DNA of 64,000 nt from Sphingomonas faeni (GCF_023195535.1 NZ_JALPNF010000001.1:248001-312000), one strand, 5' to 3'. Shown: positions 18,990 to 29,075, numbered from the stretch's first letter. Notes: generated from the sequence alone by a model not told the origin. Numbers and translations are program-made.

Positions 18990-19868
18990 TCAAATGCGGC
19001 GGCGCGTTGCTGCCGTTGCACCGAACGCTGCGGCTGCGGCGCCGATGAGCAGTGCGATCACGAGCGTGAACGACGTACCGGCGGCGGCACCTGCGGCCTT
19101 GTCAGTCGCGGTCTTGGCCGTCGCGACAGCCTTGTTCTTCGTCTGGACGAACTGTGCCTTGGCGCGCGTCACCTGGGCCTGGGCCTCCGGACGGCTGATC
19201 TTGCGCTGGGCGGCGACGATGTCGACGATGCGGCTTTCAGCCTGAGCGCCTTCCTGTCCACCAGCAGCAAGCGCCGGCAGTTCCTGGGCGATTTCCTTCT
19301 GAGCCTGCTCGGGAGTCATCTGGGCAGGGTCCGAGGGAGCGGTCGCAAGATACTGGGCGGCCTCTTCGCGAACGTCAGTGACGTCGACCCCGGCCACATC
19401 GGCAACCTTGGGGGCTGCTGCGCCGATACCCGTACCAGCGGCGGATGCGACCGACCCGACGGTGCGGAACGCGCCACCGATGATGCCGCCCACTGCCGAC
19501 GTGAGCAGATATAAAGTGAGGATAAGTGTAACGCCCCAGACGACAAGACCGTGGACGAGACCGTCGAAGCGGTCACGTACGCCGGCAACGCGGGCGGCCG
19601 CATAGCCACCGGCACCAAGTGCGATTACTGTGGTAATCAGCCAGTAGATACCGGCGCCGATGCCGAATCCGGCTGCGCCTGGCGTGGTGCCCTCTACCGG
19701 GTCGACCAAGCTGAGGCCGATACCCGTGCCGAGGATGCCAAGCACGAGCTGGACGGCGATCGCGATAACGACGCCGGCAAAGATCGCACCCCACGAGACG
19801 CGGGTGACGGTCTTCGCATAACGCGCGTCGTCGGCCGGCACATAGCCGGGGGTAACGTTGGTGGTCAT
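18990..19868 (-). CDS. Membrane protein of unknown function (PhnA-like annotation class)
   Basis: A 292-aa protein with AGGAGC before ATG 19868. Three or four hydrophobic segments lie near residues 27-50, 70-98 and 108-130, with Gly/Ala-rich stretches between. A soluble Ala/Gln-rich charged region of roughly 100 residues follows (EEAAQYLATAPSDPAQMTPE). A last membrane helix (FTLVIALLIGAAAAAFGA) precedes a basic tail (TRRRI). Similar sphingomonad proteins are often labelled PhnA-like, but nothing here supports phosphonate metabolism. It is the last gene of the CsbD/PAS-LuxR module, 36 bp after the CsbD-like gene, so a stress or envelope role is plausible. Confidence 0.8.
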   Translation of the reverse strand: MTTNVTPGYVPADDARYAKTVTRVSWGAIFAGVVIAIAVQLVLGILGTGIGLSLVDPVEGTTPGAAGFGIGAGIYWLITTVIALGAGGYAAARVAGVRDRFDGLVHGLVVWGVTLILTLYLLTSAVGGIIGGAFRTVGSVASAAGTGIGAAAPKVADVAGVDVTDVREEAAQYLATAPSDPAQMTPEQAQKEIAQELPALAAGGQEGAQAESRIVDIVAAQRKISRPEAQAQVTRAKAQFVQTKNKAVATAKTATDKAAGAAAGTSFTLVIALLIGAAAAAFGATAATRRRI

Positions 19869-19904
19869 AGTCGCTCCTGTTGATACGGTAATTGGTCGAC
19901 AGCG

Positions 19905-20186
19905 TCAGTCTTCGCCGTCCTTGTGCCCGCCGTCCTTGGTCACTGAGCTTGGCTTTGCAGGTGCTGCAGACCTGGACTTCGGGGAAACCTGCGTGCGTGG
20001 GGCGGTCGACTTGGACCCCGACTTGGCGCTCTCCCCGGCCCCGGCGGCATCGATTTCGCGGGCGCCGGCCTCGCTTTCGCTCGCGCCCTGCTGGGCAACC
20101 AGCACGTCGCCGATCAGTTTGCCGATCGCTTCCTGCACGGAACCCTTCGCCTCGCGGGCGCGGCCCTTATCGGATTTCTGGTTCAT
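19905..20186 (-). CDS. Short CsbD-like stress protein with disordered tail
   Basis: 93 aa. The first 33 residues (KGRAREAKGSVQEAIGKLIG) match the start of CsbD-family proteins. The rest is Ser/Ala/Lys/Glu-rich and likely disordered. ATG 20186 overlaps the regulator stop (ATGA), so it is translated after the PAS/LuxR protein. CsbD proteins are abundant general-stress proteins of unknown molecular role. The assignment rests on a short stretch. Confidence 0.7.
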   Translation of the reverse strand: MNQKSDKGRAREAKGSVQEAIGKLIGDVLVAQQGASESEAGAREIDAAGAGESAKSGSKSTAPRTQVSPKSRSAAPAKPSSVTKDGGHKDGED

Positions 20187-21709
20187 GCGGCGATCTCTCT
20201 GGCAGTCTGGTCGGTGGAGATGACGACCGAGTCACCATCGAAACCGCGTGCCCGCGCCCAGGCCGCTGCAGCGTTCCGACGGTTGACGCCGATCTTGGAA
20301 TAGATCCGCGCGACGTGGTTGCGCACGGTATTGGACGAGACGTCGAGTGTCCGCGCGATCGACTTGTCGTCGAGGCCACGGCAGATCAGTGCCAACACCT
20401 CACGCTCACGGTGAGTAAGCTCGGCAAGGCCGACCCCGGTCGGCTCCGACTGGGGGGTCCGGATGCGCGCCAGCTTTTCCATGATCGACCTGCTGAGCCA
20501 GCTGGTATCCTGCATCACCGCCTCGATCGCATTGACCAGTTCGCGCTCCGATGCCTTGCGCGTCGTGATGTCGCGCATCGCCCACAAGACGCAGGCCTCG
20601 TTTTCGAGCGTGATCGGTTCGGTCGAAACGATGCAGTCGAGCACCGAGCCGTCCTTCAGCCTGATGCGGACTTCGCGATCGCGGATCGGTCGTTCGGCTT
20701 CGATCTCGGCTTCGAGGTCGTGACGCACCGCTGCCGTTTCCCACAACTCGATCTCGCCGAGCGGCCGGTTCGTGATTTCCGATGCCGCATAGCCGGTCAG
20801 CGCGGTAAACGCTTCGTTAACGTCGCACAGTCGGTGGCCGTCAAGCGTACCGATCGCCAACGCCACCGGTGCCAGCGAAAAGGTCCGCATGAAGCGCTCT
20901 TCGCTGTGGCGCAGTTCCGTCTCTGCCTTGCGGCGCGGTTCGAGATCCGCGAACGTGAACAGCATGCATGGCTGATCGCCCATGTCGATCGGCTGACCGG
21001 CGACGATGACCAGCTTGGTCGTGCCATCGGGGAGCGCGAGTTCAGCCTCCATCTGCGGTATCGTTCGACCTTCGGCCAGACGTTCCTTCGCCAGCTTGCG
21101 CTTTTCGGCCCGGTCGAGCACGTCGATATCGTACAGCGTCCGCGCCAAGACCCCATCGCGGTCATGGCCGGTCATGTCGACGAAGCCCTGGTTCACCTTG
21201 ACGAAGCGCAGGTCGCACAAGCGACAGATCACGGCCGGGGCTGGATTGGCGTTGAAGGATTGCTCGAACCGGTCTTCGGCTTCGAACCGCGCCGATACGT
21301 CCTGAATGATCATCACCAGGCATTCCGGCTCGTCCTTGTCGTCGGTCAGGACAAGGCTGCGGACCTGATGCACCCAACGTGGATCGGCTTCGCCTGCGAC
21401 CGCCACTTCGACGACGACTTCGGAGAACGCCTCGCCGGACACGACACGCTCGATCGGATAATCTGCGGAATCGAGCCGGTGGTTATTGCGATATCGCAGC
21501 TGGAAACGGTCGCGATACTCGTCGACCGTTTCCCCGAGCTCGGCCATCGACTCGACTCCGTGCATCCCCAGTGCGGCCGTATTGGCCCACAGGATGCTCT
21601 GATCCGGGTCGATCAGAATGACGCCTTCATCGAGCCCGGCGATGATCTGACGCAGATGCATCAGATCAGCCGAGTCACGAAGCGACTTCAGGACAGTCCG
21701 CGTAGCCAA
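20183..21709 (-). CDS. Multi-PAS sensor with C-terminal LuxR-type DNA-binding domain
   Basis: About 508 aa from TTG 21709, 4 nt after the upstream CsbD stop; ATG 21661 is the alternative start. The frame stays open to 21868, but that part overlaps the CsbD gene. Three PAS-like units are visible: IIAGLDEGVILIDPDQSILW; RFEQSFNANPAPAVICRL; and FMRTFSLAPVALAIGTLDG with its PAC segment (CVLWAMRDITTRKASERE). The LuxR/GerE helix-turn-helix follows (LTHREREVLALICRGLDDKS, then VSSNTVRNHVARIYSKIGV). There is no receiver or kinase domain, so it is a one-component sensor-regulator. Ligand or cofactor is unknown. Its position between two CsbD-type genes points to stress control. Confidence 0.88.
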   Translation of the reverse strand: MATRTVLKSLRDSADLMHLRQIIAGLDEGVILIDPDQSILWANTAALGMHGVESMAELGETVDEYRDRFQLRYRNNHRLDSADYPIERVVSGEAFSEVVVEVAVAGEADPRWVHQVRSLVLTDDKDEPECLVMIIQDVSARFEAEDRFEQSFNANPAPAVICRLCDLRFVKVNQGFVDMTGHDRDGVLARTLYDIDVLDRAEKRKLAKERLAEGRTIPQMEAELALPDGTTKLVIVAGQPIDMGDQPCMLFTFADLEPRRKAETELRHSEERFMRTFSLAPVALAIGTLDGHRLCDVNEAFTALTGYAASEITNRPLGEIELWETAAVRHDLEAEIEAERPIRDREVRIRLKDGSVLDCIVSTEPITLENEACVLWAMRDITTRKASERELVNAIEAVMQDTSWLSRSIMEKLARIRTPQSEPTGVGLAELTHREREVLALICRGLDDKSIARTLDVSSNTVRNHVARIYSKIGVNRRNAAAAWARARGFDGDSVVISTDQTAREIAA

Positions 21710-21713
21710 GGGT

Positions 21714-22079
21714 TTAGTCGCGCGAACCGTGGACGAGCCAGGCCAGACCGTAGCCGATTGCTGCGGCGCCGGCTGCCCAAAGCAAGGGCGCGTCCTTAGC
21801 AGAATCCTGCGCGGCCAACGCGCCGCGACGTGCGGCTTCGGTTGCCCGATCGGCCGCGTGGCGTGCATCGTGGCTCAGCTTGTCGGCAAGCTCCGGGGCA
21901 CCGTCGATCAGATCGTCGACTGCCGACTTGGCACGGCCGTAGAGGTTCTGGGCGCCGCCCGCGACCTGGTCGACAACGCCGTCGACCTGCCAATCGCGGC
22001 TGCCGACGACATCGCCGATGCCCTTCTCGACCTTGCCACCGACATAGCGTGCGCCGCCCTGAAATTCGTCCTTGTTCAC
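21714..22079 (-). CDS. CsbD family protein with C-terminal membrane anchor
   Basis: 121 aa from GTG 22079 with GAAGG upstream. The N-terminal half has two CsbD-like units (YVGGKVEKGIGDVVG and VVDQVAGGAQNLYGRAKSA). The C-terminal half resembles ElaB/YqjD proteins: an amphipathic Ala-rich helix, then one membrane segment (LLWAAGAAAIGYGLAWLV). Such proteins are induced by general stress. It is the first gene of the leftward module, about 190 nt downstream of a sigma-EcfG-like promoter. Confidence 0.85.
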   Translation of the reverse strand: MNKDEFQGGARYVGGKVEKGIGDVVGSRDWQVDGVVDQVAGGAQNLYGRAKSAVDDLIDGAPELADKLSHDARHAADRATEAARRGALAAQDSAKDAPLLWAAGAAAIGYGLAWLVHGSRD

Positions 22080-22266
22080 GATCTTTTACCTTCGCTTGAG
22101 TTCTTATCGTCCGGAACCGACCCGCTCGGCGGTGACATGACAAACGCCGACAGGCGCGACGCACTTGCTGCGGCAACGACGGTCGTAAGAGTATCGGCGC
22201 TGGCACAAATCATCGTCGGGGTTCCGCGAGAACCGTCCGTTTCAATACGTCCGGTCTGGACGCATA

Positions 22267-22291
22267 AACCCAGCCCTGCCGACTATGTTCC
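22267..22291 (-). promoter_or_regulatory. Candidate sigma-EcfG promoter for the CsbD/PAS-LuxR operon
   Basis: On the minus strand GGAAC is followed by 16 nt and GGTT, close to the alphaproteobacterial general-stress consensus GGAAC-N16/17-CGTT. It lies about 190 bp before the CsbD GTG start. The region 22080-22344 shows no gene. Confidence 0.45.
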
Positions 22292-22344
22292 TGGTATTTC
22301 TGACGAACTTCCTAGGTTAAATGTACCAGATCAGGCCGTCTAGC

Positions 22345-22527
22345 TCAGGCCAGCGCCCGCGTCTGATACATCTTGGCAAATCGCAGATGAAGCTTCTGCG
22401 TGCTGGAGTCGACTGCCAGCTGCGCACGGGTTTCGTGCCACTGCGCGCGGATAAGGAAGTAGCTCTTGTCCTCGTTCGAAGACTCGATCCAGCGGGTTTC
22501 ATCTTGCGTCACGCATCGCACTCTCAT
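22345..22527 (-). CDS. Small hypothetical protein (60 aa)
   Basis: The frame MRVRCVTQDETRWIESSNED... has balanced composition, aromatic residues and a normal-looking C-terminus (LRFAKMYQTRALA), unlike antisense shadows nearby. The N-terminal Met run offers alternative starts and no strong Shine-Dalgarno is visible. It has the same direction as the stress module. No family recognised. Confidence 0.45.
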   Translation of the reverse strand: MRVRCVTQDETRWIESSNEDKSYFLIRAQWHETRAQLAVDSSTQKLHLRFAKMYQTRALA

Positions 22528-22680
22528 TGACTATCGCTCTTTATACGGCGTGCGACGAGCGGCGAGTGATCCGAAAAGACTAGTTGATTCAGTAGAATAC
22601 TCAGCGGCGGTGGGAAAGTTTGATACCTCGGGGTACCAAAGGTATCGGTGTCCAACGTGGCCTTGATGCGACAGCGGGGT

Positions 22681-22757
22681 TGGCGCGCCCGGAGGGGTTC
22701 GAACCCCCGACCGAGGAGGTAGAAGCTCCTTGCTCTATCCAGCTGAGCTACGGGCGC
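22681..22757 (-). tRNA. tRNA-Arg (anticodon TCT), CCA encoded
   Basis: Acceptor stem GCGCCCG/CGGGCGC with discriminator G and a genomically encoded CCA at 22681-22683. The D arm contains AGCTCAGCTGGATAGAGC. Anticodon stem AGGAG/CTCCT holds loop CTTCTAC, giving TCT. The T arm contains GGTTCGAACC. All arms pair as expected. A GATACC/GGTATC dyad at 22622-22646 lies downstream. No integrase or repeated tRNA end is visible. Confidence 0.97.
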
Positions 22758-22818
22758 GCGCTGCGGCGACGACTAGCGCGGATTGTGCGGGCTTGGAACC
22801 TCGATCATAACCCATGAG

Positions 22819-23574
22819 ATGGATATTGACGGGAATGGGGAGCGGGGGCTCGAACTGGTAGCCGCGAACGCGGTGAGCGGCGGGCATTTCCGCTATTACG
22901 ACTTCGTGATGGCGGCGTTCGTCACGATCCTGCTGCTGTCGAACGTGATCGGCGCGGGCAAGCGGGCGGTGATCGACCTGCCGTTCGTCGGCGCGTGGCC
23001 GTTCGGCGCGGGAATCCTGTTCTTCCCGGTCAGCTATGTGATCGGCGACGTCCTGACCGAGGTGTACGGATACGCGCGGGCGCGCCGCTGCATCTGGGCG
23101 GGGTTCGGCGCGATGCTGTTCATGGTGTTCATGTCGGCGATCGTCGTCGCGTTGCCGCCCGACAAGGGGTGGACCGGGCAGGCGGCGTACGAATCGGTGT
23201 TCGGGCAGGTGCCGCGGATCGTGTTCGCGTCGATCTGTGCGTTCTGGGTGGGGGAGTTCGCCAACAGCTTCGTGCTCGCGCGGATGAAGATCTGGACGCA
23301 AGGGCGGATGCTGTGGACGCGGACGATCGGCAGCACGGTGGTGGGGCAGGCGTTCGACAGCCTGATCTTCTATCCGCTCGCGTTCTACGGCGCGCCGGAC
23401 TGGCCCGTCGAGGCAATGCTGATGGTGATGGTCAGCCAGTTCTTGCTGAAGGTGTCTTGGGAGGTTTTGCTGACGCCGCTGACGTATGTGGCGGTGGGGT
23501 GGTTGAAGCGTCGCGAGGGGGTCGATGTTTACGACCGGGGGACGGACTTTTCACCGTTTCGGACGCGGGTCTAG
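22819..23574 (+). CDS. yhhQ: Queuosine precursor transporter (YhhQ family)
   Basis: About 251 aa. An inner-membrane protein predicted to import queuosine precursors for tRNA modification. About six hydrophobic segments are visible, starting at FVMAAFVTILLLSNVIGAGK. The family signature is the acidic/polar pattern FPVSYVIGDVLTEVYGYARA and the later GEFANSFVLARMK and GSTVVGQAFDSLIFYPLAF. ATG 22819 is the likeliest start; no strong Shine-Dalgarno is visible and a GTG at 22783 is possible. It converges with purQ, separated by repeats. Confidence 0.9.
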   Translation: MDIDGNGERGLELVAANAVSGGHFRYYDFVMAAFVTILLLSNVIGAGKRAVIDLPFVGAWPFGAGILFFPVSYVIGDVLTEVYGYARARRCIWAGFGAMLFMVFMSAIVVALPPDKGWTGQAAYESVFGQVPRIVFASICAFWVGEFANSFVLARMKIWTQGRMLWTRTIGSTVVGQAFDSLIFYPLAFYGAPDWPVEAMLMVMVSQFLLKVSWEVLLTPLTYVAVGWLKRREGVDVYDRGTDFSPFRTRV

Positions 23575-23640
23575 AGGGGCTCCGTCATCCAAGCGAACGC
23601 TGAGATGCAGAGCCAAAGGCGGATGCGTTCGTGGCTCTGG

Positions 23641-23661
23641 ATCCTGGGTCGAGCCCAGGAT
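23641..23661. terminator. 8-bp hairpin between yhhQ and purQ
   Basis: ATCCTGGG, loop TCGAG, CCCAGGAT. It belongs to a longer degenerate element (23582-23668) with CGTCATCC and GGATGACG ends, related to the long inverted repeats at 42154 and 58316. It probably ends the convergent transcripts. Confidence 0.5.
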
Positions 23662-23696
23662 GACGATTCAGGTGACGATTCAGGTGACGATTTAGG
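23661..23696. repeat. Three tandem copies of a 12-bp unit
   Basis: TGACGATTCAGG, TGACGATTCAGG, TGACGATTTAGG in direct tandem. The third copy contains the purQ stop codon. It is probably a slipped-strand duplication of the end of the neighbouring repeat element. Confidence 0.8.
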
Positions 23697-24360
23697 CGTT
23701 GACCACTTCGAGCAGGCCCTCGAACAGGCGCCGGCCGTCGGTGCCGCCATGTGCAGCTTCAATACGACGCTCCGGATGCGGCATCATGCCGAGCACGTTA
23801 CCCTTGTCGCTGAGCAACCCCGCAATGTTGCGCGCCGAACCGTTGACGCTCTCGGCATATCGAAACGCGACGCGGCCTTCGCCTTCGAGGCGGTCGAGCG
23901 TCTCGCTGTCGGCAAAATAATTGCCGTCGTGATGCGCGACCGGGAAGGACACGCGCTCGCCGGCCGTGTAGCCCGACGTGAAGGTCGAGCTTGCGGTCTC
24001 GACCGTCAGCGCGACGTCGCGGCAGACGAAGTTCAGGCCCTCGTTACGCATCAGCGCGCCGGGGAGGAGACCTGCTTCGGTCAGCACCTGGAAGCCGTTG
24101 CAGATGCCGAGCACGGGCAAGCCCTTGCCAGCCTGCTCGACGACCGCGCGCATAATCGGCGACCGCGCGGCGATCGCGCCCGAGCGCAGGTAATCGCCGT
24201 AGGAGAAGCCGCCGGGGACTGCGACCAGGCCAATATCCGCCGGCAAGTCAGCATCCGCGTGCCAGACCATGAGCGGCTTGATGCCGGTCACCGCCTCCAG
24301 CGCGACGGCGATGTCCCGGTCGCAGTTGGAGCCGGGGAAGACGATGACCGCAGTTTTCAT
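23692..24360 (-). CDS. purQ: Phosphoribosylformylglycinamidine synthase, glutaminase subunit
   Basis: 222 aa. It supplies ammonia from glutamine to PurL in step four of purine synthesis. Class I amidotransferase features: [12 protein letters not shown] at the start, [18 protein letters not shown], nucleophile Cys in GICNGFQVL, and His/Glu in GMMPHPERR. The start overlaps the purS stop (ATGA). The frame is open far upstream, but that part is an antisense-type shadow of purS and purC. purL does not follow; the next gene is convergent yhhQ. Confidence 0.95.
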   Translation of the reverse strand: MKTAVIVFPGSNCDRDIAVALEAVTGIKPLMVWHADADLPADIGLVAVPGGFSYGDYLRSGAIAARSPIMRAVVEQAGKGLPVLGICNGFQVLTEAGLLPGALMRNEGLNFVCRDVALTVETASSTFTSGYTAGERVSFPVAHHDGNYFADSETLDRLEGEGRVAFRYAESVNGSARNIAGLLSDKGNVLGMMPHPERRIEAAHGGTDGRRLFEGLLEVVNA

Positions 24361-24587
24361 GCGCGCTCGATCCGGTAATTCTCGATCACCGTGTTGGCGA
24401 GCAGCTTGCGGCACATGCCGTCGATCGTCGCGTCGTCGGTATCGTCGGCGACTTCCAGTTCGATCAGCTTGCCCTGGCGGACGTCCTGCACGCCGTCGAA
24501 GCCGAGGCTGCCGAGCGCGTGGTGGATCGCCCGGCCCTGCGGATCGAGTACGCCGGGCTTCAATGTCACGAAAACCTTGAGTTTCAT
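24357..24587 (-). CDS. purS: Phosphoribosylformylglycinamidine synthase subunit PurS
   Basis: 76 aa, the normal length. Typical PurS sequence: [33 protein letters not shown] and [15 protein letters not shown]. PurS bridges PurQ and PurL. The ATG directly follows the purC TAA, and the stop overlaps the purQ start. Confidence 0.95.
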   Translation of the reverse strand: MKLKVFVTLKPGVLDPQGRAIHHALGSLGFDGVQDVRQGKLIELEVADDTDDATIDGMCRKLLANTVIENYRIERA

Positions 24588-25367
24588 TTACTTGCCCCGG
24601 TTCTTGCGATGCTTTTCGAGGTCGAGGACCGAATTGTCGCCGCCTTCGGGCAGCAGCCCCAGACGCCGTGCAACCTCCTGATAGGCCTCGACTTCGCCGC
24701 CGAGATCGCGACGGAAGCGATCCTTGTCCATCTTCTCGTTGGTTTCCATGTCCCACAGGCGGCAGCCATCGGGGCTGATCTCGTCGGCGAGGATGATGCG
24801 GCCGAAATCGTTGTCGAAGATGCGGCCGAATTCGAGCTTGAAGTCGACCAGGCGGATGCCGACGCCGGCGAACAGTCCGCACAGGAAATCGTTCACGCGG
24901 ATCGCGAGGTCGGCGATGTCGTGCATCTCCTCCTGGCTGGCCCAGCCGAACGCGGCGATGTGTTCGTCGGAGATCATCGGATCGCCAAGCGCATCGTCCT
25001 TGTAGTAATATTCGATGATCGTGCGGGGCAGTTTGGTGCCCTCCTCGATCCCGAGGCGCGTCGAGATCGAGCCTGCGGCGACGTTGCGCACGACGACTTC
25101 GATCGGGACGATCTCGACCTGGCGGATCAGCTGCTCGCGCATGTTGAGACGGCGGATGAAGTGCGTCGGCACGCCGATATGATCGAGCAGCGTGAAGATG
25201 TGCTCGGAAATCCGGTTGTTGAGCACGCCCTTGCCGTTGATCGTGCCCTTTTTCTGGGCGTTGAACGCGGTCGCGTCGTCCTTGAAATACTGGATCAGCG
25301 TGCCCGGCTCGGGACCCTCGTAGAGGATCTTGGCCTTGCCTTCGTAGATCTGGCGGCGGCGAGCCAT
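24588..25367 (-). CDS. purC: SAICAR synthetase
   Basis: 259 aa. It joins aspartate to CAIR with ATP in purine synthesis. Signatures are [29 protein letters not shown]-like [13 protein letters not shown] and LVDFKLEFG followed by [18 protein letters not shown] precedes ATG 25367. First gene of the purC-purS-purQ operon. Confidence 0.96.
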   Translation of the reverse strand: MARRRQIYEGKAKILYEGPEPGTLIQYFKDDATAFNAQKKGTINGKGVLNNRISEHIFTLLDHIGVPTHFIRRLNMREQLIRQVEIVPIEVVVRNVAAGSISTRLGIEEGTKLPRTIIEYYYKDDALGDPMISDEHIAAFGWASQEEMHDIADLAIRVNDFLCGLFAGVGIRLVDFKLEFGRIFDNDFGRIILADEISPDGCRLWDMETNEKMDKDRFRRDLGGEVEAYQEVARRLGLLPEGGDNSVLDLEKHRKNRGK

Positions 25368-25621
25368 GCGCGGTCCCCTGGAAATCGAGCGGTGAAAATC
25401 GAGCGGCCCCAGCCTACGCGAAACGGTTCGCGAAGCCGAGGCCGGAATAGGCCGCGCCTATAGGCGAAGGGTGCGGGGGGTGCAATCGGATCGGTGTGCC
25501 TTGCAGAACCAAAGGAAATTCGAACCCGGGGCGCGCGACGCGCTCTTTTTGGGAAGGCCGATGGCAAGGAATGGATCGCCGCTGCTTTCCTCCGCAGGAT
25601 CAAGCCGATAGGGACAAAGGG

Positions 25622-27028
25622 ATGGAGCCACTCATTCGCGATCGCCAAGACGAGCAAACGCGCGCTCGACCCGATTGCCATCAGGCGATCAGCATCCTCG
25701 ATCTGTTCACGATCGGGATCGGGCCGTCGAGTTCGCACACCGTCGGGCCGATGCGCGCCGCGTGGCTGTTCGCCGATCTCGTCGCGGACGATCAGCCCGT
25801 CGCGGTGCGGGTCGATCTTTATGGATCGCTGGCGCTGACGGGCCGCGGGCATGCGACCGATAGCGCGGTGATGCTGGGGCTGAGCGGTGCTCAGCCCGAG
25901 ACGATCGATCCCGACCTGATCCCGGTGCGCCTCGCCGCGATCCGCTCGAGCGGGCGGATGATGCTCGCCGACCGGGTCAAGATCGGCTTCGAGGAGAGCC
26001 AGCACCTGCTGTTCCACGCGCAGACCTTCCTGCCTGGGCATCCGAATGCGGTGACCTTCACCGCCTCGTTCGGCGACGGGCGGAGCGTCGAGCGCACCTA
26101 TTTCTCGATCGGCGGCGGGGCGATCGTCCAGGCGGGGTCGGGGCCGGTCAAGGCGAACATCCTCCTGCCGCGGCCGTTCTCGTCGGGCGCGGAGCTGCTC
26201 GCGACGGGTGACGCCACGGGCATGACGATCGCCGAGATCGTCCGCGAGAACGAAATCGCGTGGCGGCCGGATAGCGAGACCGATGCGTTCCTCGACGCGG
26301 TTCGCGCCGCGATGTTCGCGTCGATCGATCGCGGGTGTCGGCAGGGCGGCATATTGCCGGGCGGGCTGAAGGTGCCACGCCGGGCAAAGGCGCTGTTCGA
26401 AGGATTGCAGGCACGCGATACCGCCGCCGACCCGTCCGCGGTGTTCGAATGGGTGAGCCTGTACGCGCTGGCGGTGAACGAGGAGAACGCCGCGGGCGGC
26501 CGCGTCGTTACTGCGCCGACCAATGGCGCGGCGGGCGTGCTGCCGGCGGTGCTGCGGTTCTACGAGACGTTCACCAAGGATCCGACACCGAAGGGCGCAC
26601 ACGACTTCCTGCTGACCGCGGCGGCGATCGGCTTCCTCTACAAGAAGCGCGCGTCGATCTCGGCGGCGGAGATGGGGTGCCAGGGCGAGGTCGGCGTCGC
26701 CTGTTCGATGGCGGCTGGCGCGCTGGTCGCGGCGCTCGGCGGCACCAACGAACAGATCGAGAATGCGGCCGAGATCGGCATGGAGCATAATCTCGGCCTG
26801 ACCTGCGATCCGATCGGCGGACTTGTGCAAATTCCGTGCATCGAGCGCAACACGATGGGCGCGATCAAGGCGATCAACGCCGCGTATCTGGCGCTGCGCG
26901 GCGACGGTCGCCATATCGTCAGCCTCGATGCGGTGATCGAGACGATGCGCCAGACCGGTGAGGACATGCGCTCGCAATATAAGGAGACGTCGCTTGGAGG
27001 CCTGGCCGTCAACGTCGTCGAATGCTGA
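25622..27028 (+). CDS. sdaA: Iron-sulfur L-serine dehydratase
   Basis: About 468 aa from ATG 25622; in-frame ATG 25571 is possible and the frame is open to 25496. It converts L-serine to pyruvate and ammonia. Family start block [20 protein letters not shown], then substrate-loop and catalytic regions: [40 protein letters not shown], and [16 protein letters not shown], which hold the Cys residues for the 4Fe-4S cluster. Single-chain form with both alpha and beta parts. It is followed after 10 bp by the M3 peptidase gene and heads a five-gene operon. Confidence 0.94.
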   Translation: MEPLIRDRQDEQTRARPDCHQAISILDLFTIGIGPSSSHTVGPMRAAWLFADLVADDQPVAVRVDLYGSLALTGRGHATDSAVMLGLSGAQPETIDPDLIPVRLAAIRSSGRMMLADRVKIGFEESQHLLFHAQTFLPGHPNAVTFTASFGDGRSVERTYFSIGGGAIVQAGSGPVKANILLPRPFSSGAELLATGDATGMTIAEIVRENEIAWRPDSETDAFLDAVRAAMFASIDRGCRQGGILPGGLKVPRRAKALFEGLQARDTAADPSAVFEWVSLYALAVNEENAAGGRVVTAPTNGAAGVLPAVLRFYETFTKDPTPKGAHDFLLTAAAIGFLYKKRASISAAEMGCQGEVGVACSMAAGALVAALGGTNEQIENAAEIGMEHNLGLTCDPIGGLVQIPCIERNTMGAIKAINAAYLALRGDGRHIVSLDAVIETMRQTGEDMRSQYKETSLGGLAVNVVEC

Positions 27029-27038
27029 AGGATTTCCC

Positions 27039-29075
27039 ATGACTGCCCCGACGAACCCGCTGCTCGATACGCTTTCGCTGCCCCGTTTCGCGGAACTGTC
27101 GCCCGATCAGATCGCGCCTGCGCTCGACGAGGCGATCGCGCGGCATGAGGCGATGGTCGAGGCGTTGACCACCGCGCGGCCGACCGATTTCGCGGGCGCG
27201 TGGCTGCCGTACGAGCGCGGGAATACCGAGATCGGCGCGATCTGGTCGGCGGTGTCGCATCTGCACGGGGTGGCGGACACGCCAGAGCTGCGCGCGGCGT
27301 ATTCGGAGGGGCAGAAACGGCTCGTCGAGAACGACTTGAAGGTCGGGCAGAACCGCGATCTGTACGAGGTGTTCGTGGCGTTGAGCGTGTCGCCTGAGTT
27401 CGCTTCGTTGTCGGATGAGGACCGGGTCGCGGTCGAGCAGACGATCCGCGACTTCAAATTGTCGGGCGTGGCGCTGGAGCCGGAGGCGCGCGAACGATTC
27501 AGCGAGATTTCGGTCGAGCTGTCGGGCCTGTCGAACGAGTTCGGCAGCGCGGTGCTGGATGCGACCGATGCCTGGTCGGAACTGGTGACGGACGAGGCGG
27601 ATCTTGCCGGAGTCTCGGACGCGGACAAGGCGATGTTCGCGGATGCCGCCAAGGCGAAGGGGCTGGAAGGCTGGCTGGTCACTTTGCAGCAGCCGAGCGT
27701 CAACGCGGTGCTGACCTTCGCCGAGAACCGTGAGTTGCGCGCGCGCGTGTACCGCGCGTTCGCGACGCGGGCGTCGGACCAGGGGCCGAACGCGGGCGAG
27801 TTCGACAACAGCGCCCGGATCGCGCGGATCCTCGAACTGCGGCATGAGGGCGCCAAGCTGCTCGGCTTCACCGATCCGGTCGCGTGGTCGCTGGAGACCA
27901 AGATGGCTCCGAACGGCGCCGAGGTGATCGCGTTCCTGCGCGATCTGGCGCGGCGTGCGAAGCCGGCGGCAGAGCGTGACTTGGCCGAACTGAAGACGTT
28001 TGCCGCTGAGCAGCTCGGGATCGCTGATTTCGAGCCTTGGGATGCAGGCTTCGTGTCGAACCGGTTGCGGCAGGATCGCTACGCGGTCGATGCACAGGTG
28101 GTGAAGGCGTATTTCCCGGTCGAGCGCGTCATGGAAGGCTGGCAGACGCTGATGCAGCGGCTGTTCGGCATCACGCTCGTCGAGCGCGACGACGTTTCGC
28201 TGTATCACGACGATGCGCGGTTCTTCGACGTGGTGGACGAGAGCGGGACGGTGTTCGCGGGACTCTATCTCGACCTCCACGCGCGTACCGGCAAGCGTGG
28301 TGGCGCATGGATGGCGCAGGCGCGGCCGCGGTTGCACGACGGTAATACCGTGGCGGTGCCGGTCGCGTATCTCGTCTGCAATTTCGCGCCGGATGGCGGC
28401 GAGACGCCGTCGCTGCTGAGCCACAACGACGTGACGACGCTGCTGCACGAGACCGGGCATTGCATCCACCTGCTCTTCACCAAGGTGAACCGCCCGAGCA
28501 TCGCCGGCACCAATGGCTTCGAGTGGGACGCGATCGAGCTGCCGAGCCAGCTGATGGAGGATTTCGCCTGGGACAAGGCCGTGCTGACCGGCATGTCGGG
28601 CCACTACAAGACCGGTGAGATGCTGCCCGCCGACCTGTTCGAGCGGATGGTGAAGGCGCGGCATTTCCAGGCGGGGATGTTCATCCTGCGCCAGGTCGAG
28701 TTCGCGCTGTTCGACCTGCTGCTCCATCTCGGCACGATGGGCAGCGATCCGATCGAGGTGATCGAGGCGGTGCGCGACGAGGTGGCGGTGATCCGCCCGC
28801 CCGCATGGCACCGCTTCCCGCACGCGTTCAGCCACATTTTCGCGGGCGGCTATGCATCGGGCTATTACAGCTATCTTTATGCCGAATTGCTGGCGGCGGA
28901 CGGCTTCGAGGCGTTTGCGGAGGCTGGCCTCGTCGATCGCAAGACCGGTGACCGGTTCCGCGAGGAAGTGCTCGCGCGCGGCGCGACGCGGCCGGCTGCG
29001 GAAAGCTTCCGTGCGTTCCGCGGGCGTGATCCCGAGCCGACCGCGATGCTGGTCCGTCACGGGCTGCAAGGATGA
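27039..29075 (+). CDS. M3-family oligopeptidase (oligopeptidase A / Dcp type)
   Basis: About 678 aa; GAAGGA precedes ATG 27039. A zinc metallopeptidase that cuts short peptides in the cytoplasm, with no signal peptide. Zinc motif HETGH in [13 protein letters not shown] near residue 470, third ligand region [14 protein letters not shown]. Late motifs are [20 protein letters not shown] and the substrate-binding Tyr region. Length and N-terminus ([20 protein letters not shown]) fit PrlC/oligopeptidase A. It is translationally coupled (ATGA) to the PLP-enzyme gene, linking peptide cleavage to amino-acid breakdown. Confidence 0.93.
   Translation: MTAPTNPLLDTLSLPRFAELSPDQIAPALDEAIARHEAMVEALTTARPTDFAGAWLPYERGNTEIGAIWSAVSHLHGVADTPELRAAYSEGQKRLVENDLKVGQNRDLYEVFVALSVSPEFASLSDEDRVAVEQTIRDFKLSGVALEPEARERFSEISVELSGLSNEFGSAVLDATDAWSELVTDEADLAGVSDADKAMFADAAKAKGLEGWLVTLQQPSVNAVLTFAENRELRARVYRAFATRASDQGPNAGEFDNSARIARILELRHEGAKLLGFTDPVAWSLETKMAPNGAEVIAFLRDLARRAKPAAERDLAELKTFAAEQLGIADFEPWDAGFVSNRLRQDRYAVDAQVVKAYFPVERVMEGWQTLMQRLFGITLVERDDVSLYHDDARFFDVVDESGTVFAGLYLDLHARTGKRGGAWMAQARPRLHDGNTVAVPVAYLVCNFAPDGGETPSLLSHNDVTTLLHETGHCIHLLFTKVNRPSIAGTNGFEWDAIELPSQLMEDFAWDKAVLTGMSGHYKTGEMLPADLFERMVKARHFQAGMFILRQVEFALFDLLLHLGTMGSDPIEVIEAVRDEVAVIRPPAWHRFPHAFSHIFAGGYASGYYSYLYAELLAADGFEAFAEAGLVDRKTGDRFREEVLARGATRPAAESFRAFRGRDPEPTAMLVRHGLQG

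Noticed and set aside
22681..22757. tRNA-Arg as the attachment site of an integrated element
   Set aside because: No integrase, no direct repeat of the tRNA end, and ordinary housekeeping genes on both sides.
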